Source: an uncultured Clostridium sp.
GTDB taxonomy: Bacteria; Bacillota; Clostridia; TANB77; CAG-508
Direction: 5' to 3'
Assembly: GCA_946008205.1 (NCBI GenBank)
Contig: CAMGAZ010000082.1
Coordinates: 1 to 6,573 of the forward strand
DNA length: 6,573 nt
Shown: piece after piece, positions 1 to 5,234 of the stretch
How the letters are laid out: each line of letters opens with the position of its first letter
Position numbering within the stretch: position 1 is the stretch's first letter
Program-made: the position numbers and the translations under genes
The notes under the pieces: generated by a model
Databases searched by the model: none
What the model was told of the DNA's origin: nothing
What the model saw: the letters and a program-made list of their open reading frames with translations, nothing else

Positions 1-1137
1 CTTAGCTTTTTGTGCTTCGGGAGGGGGAGGCCAGGGGAAGTTGTTGTAAACATTATCTTTAGTGATTCTATAATCGCTTTTCAATCTTCCGCAAACATAA
101 CGCATCCAAGCCATAAAAACATTTGATGTTATTACTCCAAAGTCATAAAGGCTTGCATTAGCAACAACAACAACGAGGTTACTTGCTAGATAGTTAGGAG
201 GAAGAAAACCAATTGGAACGTACTTTCTTCTTTCAGATGATGTTAGTGGCATGACTAAAAACGGCTTAGTTGGTATAGTTTCAACATGAAATCTAGTAGG
301 TTTATCGGCTAATTTTCTTGTACCAGGACTTTTACTGTTTAAACGGAATTCTTTTACTGCTTCTACGCGTTTTAAGCATAGAGGCATTCTTCGTAATTCA
401 CTCGGAGAACAATCACCTAGCCATAAGCAATATCTAGGTTTGCGATTAATAAATTCATATGCTCCTATCCATGGTCTAAAGAAGTTTTTGGCTAATGGCT
501 CTTTTTTTATAAACTCTTCCATTTCTTCAGGAAGAAAGAGGTAATTTCCATCATCGATTGGCTTATTACCACTTCTTGCTTCTGGAGCTGGCTTACAGAG
601 TACAGTTTTTCTATTTTCAACAAAAATATCATCACCGTCTAATAAATATGCATTTATATGTTTAACAGATTGTCGCTGATTACCGGTAAAAATGATTTTT
701 TCAGCCAAATTATTTGAAATACTAAAACCAATTATTACGCAATGAACGTTTGCTCTGTTACTTGCTTCACTATCCCATCTGAATGTTCTATAAGCAAAAT
801 CGATATGGACTCCTTCTTCAAATAAAGCTTTCCATAAAATAGCTACCTGTTCACCTTGGGTAATTGAATTTGTGGAAACTAAAGCTGTTCTGATTTTAGA
901 ATGATGCATCATGTCGGTAGCTTTTTTATACCAACAGGAAACATAGTCAAGATTCCCTGCGTTTTTCAAACCATCGAAAATTTTGAGCAGTTCATTCTTT
1001 TGTGCTGCACTCATCATACATGCTCCGACAAATGGCGGATTACCCATAATATAATTAAGCTCGTTTTTAGGCACAACATCTTCCCAATTCATACGTAGAG
1101 CATTACCTTCGTGAATATTGGTATACCTTTTTGTACT
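1..1137 (-). pseudogene. Type IIG-like DNA methyltransferase, 5'-truncated fragment (C-terminal part, continues past the window start)
   Basis: Reading the minus strand, one frame is open without a stop from 1200 down to base 1. The protein contains the amino-methyltransferase catalytic motif NPPF (bases 1041-1030), preceded by IHEGNALRMNWEDVVPKNEL and followed by FVGACMMS. Further on come blocks typical of large class I SAM-dependent methyltransferases of the Type IIG restriction-modification kind, such as a D-Y-V-SCWYKKA stretch, a TALVSTNSITQGEQ stretch and, near the window edge, NNFPWPPPEAQKAK. The gene continues beyond base 1. The family normally has several hundred residues before NPPF, including the SAM-binding F-x-G-x-G motif I; here the frame hits a TGA at 1203-1201 and has no ATG before 1092-1090. 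Family-like sequence seems to fade around 1130-1140. I infer a fragment that has lost its N-terminal half and should not methylate DNA. The break lies beside the peptide operon, consistent with a rearrangement that brought the operon in. Confidence 0.8.
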
Positions 1138-1256
1138 ATCTATATGAGAAGAAAATAGTTTTTCATGATTTTTATTGGATGCTATATAGAAAAATATGTT
1201 TCAAAAACATAATATTTTATACTTACAACCATTTGGTATGCGAAAAAACAGTTATA
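1138..1256. other. AT-rich gap between methyltransferase fragment and operon promoter
   Basis: This strongly AT-rich stretch separates the divergently placed methyltransferase fragment and the peptide operon. I see no open frame with a ribosome binding site, no tRNA-like fold and no strong hairpin. It probably contains the recombination junction that removed the 5' part of the methyltransferase. No terminal repeat or target duplication could be recognised by eye. Confidence 0.5.
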
Positions 1257-1285
1257 TTGCACTATAATTTTTATAGTGATATAAT
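1257..1285 (+). promoter_or_regulatory. Sigma-A type promoter of the peptide operon
   Basis: A perfect -10 box TATAAT at 1280-1285 stands 17 bases downstream of TTGCAC at 1257-1262, which keeps the TTG core of a -35 box. Transcription would start near 1291-1293, about 40 bases before the first precursor start codon. No other promoter of this quality is seen before the downstream cistrons, so all four genes are probably read from here. A second TATAAT at 1263-1268 lacks a credible -35 partner. Confidence 0.7.
1260..1278. repeat. Perfect inverted repeat in the promoter spacer, probable operator
   Basis: CACTATAA at 1260-1267 and TTATAGTG at 1271-1278 form a perfect 8-base inverted repeat around TTT. 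It fills the spacer between the -35 and -10 boxes, the classical place for a repressor site. Its size and symmetry fit a dimeric helix-turn-helix regulator. No regulator gene lies in the window, so its identity is unknown. Confidence 0.6.
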
Positions 1286-1305
1286 GATAATGTAGCATTA
1301 TATCA
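1277..1305. repeat. 10-base inverted repeat overlapping the -10 box and start site
   Basis: TGATATAATG at 1277-1286 is the exact reverse complement of CATTATATCA at 1296-1305, separated by nine bases. The left arm contains the TATAAT box and the right arm falls in the start of the transcript. It may be a second operator; the two palindromes overlap at 1277-1278, so two bound proteins would lie side by side. It is too AT-rich to be a strong RNA hairpin. Confidence 0.5.
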
Positions 1306-1329
1306 TTGTCATAAAGGAGGGAATGTTAA

Positions 1330-1554
1330 ATGAATTTATGCGATTTTAACTTTTCAATGGCAAAAAGTTCTTCTAGGTTGAGTATTAGTAGTAGTGACTG
1401 CTTGCTTGATGTTTGTGAAGAACATACGAAAGCCTATGGTCGTTGTGGAGTTGGTTATGGATGTTCTGGTGGTGGCGGTACTTGCGGTTGTGGTTACAGA
1501 TGCACTGGTGGTGGTGGCCAATGCGGTTCTGGCTATAACTGTTCTGGCAGCTAA
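1330..1554 (+). CDS. Cys/Gly-repeat RiPP precursor peptide 1
   Basis: This 74-residue peptide starts at ATG 1330 behind an excellent ribosome binding site, AAAGGAGG at 1313-1320, nine bases upstream. Residues 1-38 form a leader-like region rich in Ser, Asp and Glu and ending in KAYGRCG. Residues 39-74 form a core with three phased units starting at Cys codons 1444, 1483 and 1522, each 13 residues (39 bases), the last one shortened. Each unit follows C-x3-[FY]-x-C-[ST]-G4, with Q or T last. Unit 2 has an extra Cys (TCGCGYRC), giving seven core cysteines; three more lie in the leader half at residues 4, 24 and 29. The layout of short leader, Cys-rich core and adjacent radical SAM gene is that of a ribosomally made, post-translationally modified peptide, probably thioether-linked. 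Activity (bacteriocin, signal or other) is unknown. It is clearly a paralog of the next gene. I do not recognise a named family with certainty. Confidence 0.85.
   Translation: MNLCDFNFSMAKSSSRLSISSSDCLLDVCEEHTKAYGRCGVGYGCSGGGGTCGCGYRCTGGGGQCGSGYNCSGS
1444..1551 (+). repeat. Tandem 39-base core repeat in precursor 1 (2.8 units)
   Basis: Units begin with Cys codons at 1444, 1483 and 1522. Units are diverged in DNA and slightly in protein (GVGYG, GCGYR and GSGYN between the two cysteines), more so than in precursor 2. Cys, aromatic and Gly positions are kept. Confidence 0.8.
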
Positions 1555-1602
1555 GCTATAATATCTGCAGAGTATTTCATTAAGGAATAAAGGATTTCAA
1601 TT

Positions 1603-1827
1603 ATGAACGTTTATGATTTTGATTTTTCAATGGCAAATACCACTTCAAAATTAAGTATTAATGAACGATCCTTAGAATTTGATGCTTATAGTGAGCACGT
1701 TAAGGCTTATGGCCGATGTGGTGGTGGTTTTAATTGCTCTGGTGGCGGCGGTCAATGTGGTGGCGGTTTTAACTGTACTGGTGGCGGCGGTCAATGTGGT
1801 GGTGGCTTTAACTGTTCTGGTAGCTAA
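1603..1827 (+). CDS. Cys/Gly-repeat RiPP precursor peptide 2
   Basis: This second 74-residue precursor starts at ATG 1603, with AAAGGA at 1589-1594 eight bases upstream, 48 bases after precursor 1. The leader half aligns residue for residue with precursor 1: MN-x-x-DF-x-FSMA, then S-[RK]-LSI, then EH-x-KAYGRCG. This leader half contains no cysteine, unlike precursor 1. The core is almost perfectly regular: three units starting at Cys codons 1717, 1756 and 1795, each reading CGGGFNC[ST]GGGGQ, with the last ending in SGS. It has six cysteines spaced C-x5-C-x6-C-x5-C-x6-C-x5-C. No Asp or Glu lies in the core, so Cys-to-Asp/Glu cross-links are unlikely; Cys to Asn, Gly, Ser/Thr or Phe positions remain possible. 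It is presumably a substrate of the radical SAM protein encoded 32 bases downstream and of the ABC exporter after it. Confidence 0.87.
   Translation: MNVYDFDFSMANTTSKLSINERSLEFDAYSEHVKAYGRCGGGFNCSGGGGQCGGGFNCTGGGGQCGGGFNCSGS
1717..1824 (+). repeat. Tandem 39-base core repeat in precursor 2 (2.8 units)
   Basis: Units start at 1717, 1756 and 1795. Units 1 and 2 differ at four bases: three silent changes and one giving Ser to Thr. Most changes being silent suggests that the encoded pattern is under selection rather than being a fresh DNA duplication. Confidence 0.85.
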
Positions 1828-1859
1828 AATTCAACTACAATTATTGTTAGGAGATAAAG

Positions 1860-2864
1860 ATGATTACTGATTGTTTGAAAGTATACGAAAAAGATGAAAA
1901 ATATCTTGTCTTAAACCCGAATGTCCCATCTTGGATAGTAACTAATATTAACGGCGTTTTGGTTTTAAAATGCTACAGAGAAGATATTAGTTTTGAGGAT
2001 ATTGCAACAACTTTTTGTGATCAGTGTCCTTTTATATCTCCTAACGAAGTTGTTCGCTTTTTGGAGAAGGCTCAGGCTGCTGGGTTATTCGAAAATCCAA
2101 AGGCTTACGAGTATAAACCAGGAATACTTAATTCCATTTATCTTAATATGACAAAACTTTGCAACTTTAGTTGCTCATATTGCTATGCGTCTTCTAGGGT
2201 AGAATCTTCGGAAAAAATATTGAGCCAAAGCAAATATTTTTCGATTATAGATGAGCTTTCCACACTTAAAAATAATATTGTTGTAAATTTTACTGGTGGA
2301 GAGCCTTTATTATCGTCCTTTACAATTCCAACTGCTCGTTATTGTAAGTCTAAAGGATTAACTACATATTTATTAAGCAACGGTTCTCTTATTAATGAAA
2401 AAAATATTGACGAGATAGTTAGCGTTTTTGACCATATTAAAATTAGTATGGATGGAAGTACTCGGAAATTATTTGGAAAATATAGAGGCGAAAAAAACTA
2501 TGATAGAGTTGTCAATGCAATAGAGTTATTAATTTCTATGATTGCTGATGTTATGATTTCTATGGTAATTACAAAGGAAAACTATCATGAGGTTTCCATT
2601 TTGGTTGACAAATGGGGCGGGAGAGTAACTTTCATGCCTCTGTTTCCCATGGGCAGTGCTTTGGAGAATGAAGAAAACAATGCATTAAGTGGCGTAGAAT
2701 ATTATGATGTTCTAAACCATGATGCTCGAATAGAGCCTTTTTCTGGGATTATAAACTACTTAAAGAGTAATCATAACAGACCTATTATGAAATGTGCTAT
2801 TGGTGACTGTGAATTAAGTATATCATCATCTGGCGATGTATATCCTTGCCAACTGTTGCATTAA
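1860..2864 (+). CDS. Radical SAM peptide maturase with N-terminal recognition domain, prematurely ended within the SPASM domain
   Basis: The start ATG 1860 has TAGGAG six bases upstream. Residues about 5-78 resemble a PqqD-like RiPP recognition element, which in this enzyme class binds the precursor leader. The radical SAM barrel follows: C101-x3-C105-x2-C108 would hold the SAM-binding 4Fe-4S cluster, GGEP at 146-149 the SAM amino group, and SMDG at 196-199 is another family motif. The SPASM domain begins with C312, C317 and G325-x4-C330, then the frame meets TAA at 2862-2864, codon 335. The same frame continues directly with the rest of the domain. By analogy with anaerobic sulfatase-maturating enzymes, this polypeptide keeps three of four ligands of auxiliary cluster I and none of cluster II. 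The expected job is installing Cys-centred cross-links in the two precursors. As encoded, the 334-residue product is probably inactive unless the stop is read through, complemented by the downstream piece, or is an error. I considered clostridial Cys-rich-peptide maturases and Fibro-Rumin type maturases but cannot decide. Confidence 0.85.
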   Translation: MITDCLKVYEKDEKYLVLNPNVPSWIVTNINGVLVLKCYREDISFEDIATTFCDQCPFISPNEVVRFLEKAQAAGLFENPKAYEYKPGILNSIYLNMTKLCNFSCSYCYASSRVESSEKILSQSKYFSIIDELSTLKNNIVVNFTGGEPLLSSFTIPTARYCKSKGLTTYLLSNGSLINEKNIDEIVSVFDHIKISMDGSTRKLFGKYRGEKNYDRVVNAIELLISMIADVMISMVITKENYHEVSILVDKWGGRVTFMPLFPMGSALENEENNALSGVEYYDVLNHDARIEPFSGIINYLKSNHNRPIMKCAIGDCELSISSSGDVYPCQLLH

Positions 2865-3128
2865 GAAAAATACTACTTGGGTAACATTAACGAACATACT
2901 CTAGAAGAAATTCTGCGTACTTCAATCGATAAAGGTTTTGGCAATCATACAGTTGAAAAAATGGATAAATGTAAAAATTGCGATGTAAGATATATTTGTG
3001 GTGGAGCCTGTCAAGCTAGGCACAATAGCGAAACTGGTTCTATAGATAATGTTGGAACCTTTTGTGAATATGAAAAACGCGGTATAATAAATGGAATTAT
3101 TGCCAATGCTATTATGTTAGATATATGA
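2865..3128 (+). pseudogene. In-frame remainder of the radical SAM maturase (C-terminal SPASM half)
   Basis: After the TAA at 2862-2864 the same frame runs on for 87 codons to TGA 3126-3128. It reads EKYYLGNINEHTLEEIL directly after the stop, exactly the kind of sequence expected after YPCQLLH in SPASM proteins. It then carries C371-x2-C374-x5-C380-x3-C384 and, 17 residues later, C402 (numbering through the stop). This completes the seven-cysteine SPASM signature. Together the two pieces give about 421 residues, a normal length for this type of maturase. The fragment shows no frameshift or further stop. A separate start is conceivable at TTG 2877 (83 residues), but no convincing ribosome binding site precedes it. 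I therefore treat it as the tail of one interrupted gene. It ends one base before the ABC transporter start codon. Confidence 0.8.
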
Positions 3129-3129
3129 T

Positions 3130-4713
3130 ATGAATACATCGATTATAAAAATAATACTAAAAGAAAAATTAAAAGTATTGTTTCTTGCGTTGTGTAGTAT
3201 TTTTGTATGTTTGTCGGAACTCGCTGTTCCGGCATTTATTTCTATTTTTGTAGACGATATTATTACTCCGCATGAATCTAGCTCATTTATAATATATTTA
3301 ATTGCATTTGTGGGACTGTCAATTTTTGCTATTATAGCGAATTATGTCCAAAATGTCTATTCAGCAGCTATTTGTGGACAGGCTATTAATAACCTTTTGC
3401 TTTATGTAATAAATCATATAAAAAAGGTCCCTTGCAAATTCTTCTATAAATACGAACCTTCTATGTTGGCTAGAAGAATTGATGATGACGTTGTTGATAT
3501 AGTTATGTTCGTTTTAGGCAACATGGCTATATTTTTTTCTGCAATATTAAATGCTGCAGGTGTTATCGTCCTTGTATATAGAATTTCATATATCTGGGTA
3601 GTAATACTTTTTTTGCTTATTTGCTTATATATTTTATATTTTAGCTATATTGGGAAAAGACTTAAAGCAATATATAAAGAGTACAGAATTTCTACCAATT
3701 ATTATTTTTCTAAAATCAGTGAGTTTGTTATTAATATTAAATCTATAAAGTCACATTCTGCTGAACTTTATTTTTTAAGAAAAATAGAGTCATCTTTATC
3801 TAAGTATTACATAGCAAATATTAAGCGTGCAAAAGTATCTTTTTTTCTTAGCAATAACCGTAGTATTTTAAATTCACTGTTTTATATGTCACTTTTTAGC
3901 GTCGGTACATACCAGGTATTTTACTCGATAATTACTGTTGGACAATTTGTATCATTGATTGGATATTTTAATATAATAATTACATCTGTATCATTCTTTA
4001 TCAACTTAGAGGATTATTATCAAAATGCATCTGTAGCATCAAATAGGCTAACAGAAATTTTAGAGGAAAAGGCAGACTGTAAAGGGTCCTTATCAGTTTC
4101 TAAAATATCTACAGTCGAAATTGTTAATTTAAATAAGTCTTTTGAAGGGCGTTCAATAATAAGCAATTTCAATTATAAGTTTTCAGCAGGCAATACTTAC
4201 TGTATAGAAGGTCCTAACGGAACTGGTAAATCTACTATATTGTCAATTCTTATAGGCTTAGAGAAACCAGATGCAGGCGATATATTATTCAATTCAATCT
4301 CCTTTAAAACTCTCAATTTTGATGAAATACGAAAAAATCACATTGCTGTTTGTGAGCAAACTCCATTCATTACAGAGGATAGTTTATATAAAAATCTCTT
4401 TTTTGATGAACATCTTGAGAAGATCATTGTTAAGGATAAATATGGTGTTTTGCCTAAAAGCAACAATATTGAGAATAAGAAAATTATACCTGAACAATTA
4501 TCTGGTGGTGAACGTCAGAGAATTTCTTTACTAAGGGCAATATTGAAAGATGCTAGTCTTATACTTCTAGATGAACCTACATCAGCACTAGATAAAGATG
4601 GAGTTAAATTGTTTTTAAATGTAGTAAATGAACTCTCGAAAGATAAGATAATAATAATTGTAAGCCATGATAAAAACATAATAAGCAACTGCAGTCACGT
4701 TATCCATTTATAA
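3130..4713 (+). CDS. ABC exporter, fused membrane and ATPase domains, no peptidase domain
   Basis: This 527-residue protein starts one base after the maturase frame ends, so translation is probably coupled. The N-terminal part has about six hydrophobic membrane segments (roughly residues 16-38, 52-74, 126-148, 152-173, 246-266 and 268-292), the fold of ABC exporters. The ATPase domain starts near 329: Walker A GPNGTGKST at 361-369, Q-loop Q410, signature LSGGE at 457-461, Walker B LILLDE at 477-482, D-loop SALD at 485-488 and switch His 513. All catalytic positions are present, so it looks functional as a homodimer. There is no N-terminal C39 cysteine-protease domain; such peptidase-exporters are usually about 700 residues. 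In this context it most likely exports the modified precursor peptides, and might also provide self-protection. Leader removal would need a protease from outside the window. It is very AT-rich, like the rest of the operon. Confidence 0.9.
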   Translation: MNTSIIKIILKEKLKVLFLALCSIFVCLSELAVPAFISIFVDDIITPHESSSFIIYLIAFVGLSIFAIIANYVQNVYSAAICGQAINNLLLYVINHIKKVPCKFFYKYEPSMLARRIDDDVVDIVMFVLGNMAIFFSAILNAAGVIVLVYRISYIWVVILFLLICLYILYFSYIGKRLKAIYKEYRISTNYYFSKISEFVINIKSIKSHSAELYFLRKIESSLSKYYIANIKRAKVSFFLSNNRSILNSLFYMSLFSVGTYQVFYSIITVGQFVSLIGYFNIIITSVSFFINLEDYYQNASVASNRLTEILEEKADCKGSLSVSKISTVEIVNLNKSFEGRSIISNFNYKFSAGNTYCIEGPNGTGKSTILSILIGLEKPDAGDILFNSISFKTLNFDEIRKNHIAVCEQTPFITEDSLYKNLFFDEHLEKIIVKDKYGVLPKSNNIENKKIIPEQLSGGERQRISLLRAILKDASLILLDEPTSALDKDGVKLFLNVVNELSKDKIIIIVSHDKNIISNCSHVIHL

Positions 4714-4844
4714 TAGTAAGGAAAAATCAAAAAGGCATTGATGATTAAACTGTGGTATTAATGATATACTTTCGGACTACTGAAAAGAATTCGAAAAAAG
4801 TTAAATCGTATTATATATTGGAAGTTTTTTTGAGTGGGAATGAT

Positions 4845-4883
4845 AAATTTTTTCGGGCAGCTAAAGCTACCCTGCAAAAATTT
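4845..4883. repeat. Long imperfect inverted repeat
   Basis: AAATTTTT at 4845-4852 pairs with AAAAATTT at 4876-4883, and inside this GGGCAGC at 4855-4861 pairs with GCTACCC at 4866-4872 (one mismatch) around a TAAA loop. It marks the start of the GC-rich island. Lacking a T-run after the stem on either strand, it is not a textbook terminator; it could be the end of a small repeat element. Confidence 0.5.
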
Positions 4884-4964
4884 ACGCTATCGCGAGCAGC
4901 GAAGGTTGGCGCAACATAATCATAAATATCAGAGTCAGCGTCGCTACTGCTCCACTCCCCCAAG

Positions 4965-4978
4965 CCCCCTAAAGGGGG
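4965..4978. repeat. C5/G5 hairpin with TAAA loop
   Basis: CCCCC at 4965-4969 and GGGGG at 4974-4978 form a short perfect stem. The heptamer TCCACTC occurs on both sides (4951-4957 and 4982-4988). This is typical of a dispersed intergenic repeat rather than of a coding or regulatory feature. Confidence 0.5.
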
Positions 4979-5027
4979 ATGTCCACTCAAGGAAAACTGA
5001 AAATACTTTTACCGTTGCTTTTAACGA

Positions 5028-5064
5028 AAATGGGGCCCCACCCACGCCGGTGGGCACCCCATTT
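5028..5064. terminator. Probable bidirectional rho-independent terminator
   Basis: AAATGGGG at 5028-5035 pairs with CCCCATTT at 5057-5064, and inside it CCCAC at 5041-5045 pairs with GTGGG at 5050-5054. On the plus strand the stem is followed by CTTT, and on the minus strand by TTTTCGTT counting the stem edge. It lies between the plus-strand ABC gene and the minus-strand transposase, where a two-way terminator would stop both transcripts. It is more than 300 bases from the ABC stop codon, so it may belong to the repeat-like island rather than specifically to the operon. Confidence 0.5.
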
Positions 5065-5186
5065 CTTTAAGGCTGAACTTCTATTGAAGACTAACTATAA
5101 AAAGTCAAGGTGGTAAAGATAAAAAACTTAAACCAAATAGATACATTGAATTTTTATTAGGTTAGTTGAAAAAACGCATGACAAAT

Positions 5187-5208
5187 AAAGCATCGTTTAC
5201 GGTGCTTT
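5187..5208 (-). terminator. Hairpin downstream of the transposase, possible terminator
   Basis: AAAGCATCG at 5187-5195 pairs with CGGTGCTTT at 5200-5208 (one G-T pair) around a TTTA loop. Read on the minus strand it lies 26 bases after the transposase stop codon and is followed by ATTTGT, a modest U-rich tail. It could instead belong to the right-end structure of the insertion sequence. Confidence 0.45.
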
Positions 5209-5213
5209 CAAAG

Positions 5214-5225
5214 ACAGTATCAAAT
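5214..5225. repeat. 12-base inverted repeat, arm downstream of the transposase
   Basis: ACAGTATCAAAT here is the exact reverse complement of 6434-6445. The two arms bracket the transposase closely: this arm is nine bases beyond its stop codon. IS1111-group relatives of IS110 have subterminal inverted repeats of similar length, so this may be an element-end signal. Confidence 0.6.
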
Positions 5226-5234
5226 TAAGTAAAG

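Larger units (their letters stand above)
4714..5027. other. Non-coding stretch after the operon, with GC-rich hairpins
   Basis: The first 130 bases are AT-rich and show nothing recognisable. From about 4845 to 5065 composition changes abruptly to GC-rich with several hairpins. Sequence such as TCAGCGTCGCTACTGCTCC followed by C-tract/G-tract arms resembles dispersed intergenic repeats seen in many Bacillota genomes. A 78-codon open frame crosses it (4834-5070) but has no family-like features and runs through the hairpins, so I do not call a gene. Confidence 0.5.

Noticed and set aside
901..1098. 65-codon plus-strand open frame
   Set aside because: It is antisense to the conserved NPPF region of the methyltransferase fragment.
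1557..1562. TATAAT between the two precursor genes as an internal promoter
   Set aside because: No -35-like sequence lies at 15-19 bases upstream, so the match is not enough.
1444..1824. CRISPR-like array from the regular 39-base spacing
   Set aside because: The repeats are coding, in phase, and have no unique spacers between them.
1679..1870. 63-codon Val/Ala-rich open frame overlapping precursor 2
   Set aside because: It is a frame-shifted reading of the GGT/GGC repeats of precursor 2, which has its own ribosome binding site and a conserved paralog.
2862..2864. Reassignment of TAA to a sense codon
   Set aside because: TAA ends both precursor genes and the exporter at sensible positions, so it is used as a stop in this genome.
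4271..4534. 87-codon open frame inside the exporter gene
   Set aside because: It is an alternative frame within the intact ATPase domain.
4834..5070. 78-codon plus-strand open frame after the exporter
   Set aside because: It runs through hairpins and the terminator-like stem, has a low-complexity Pro/Arg composition without recognisable motifs and no good ribosome binding site.
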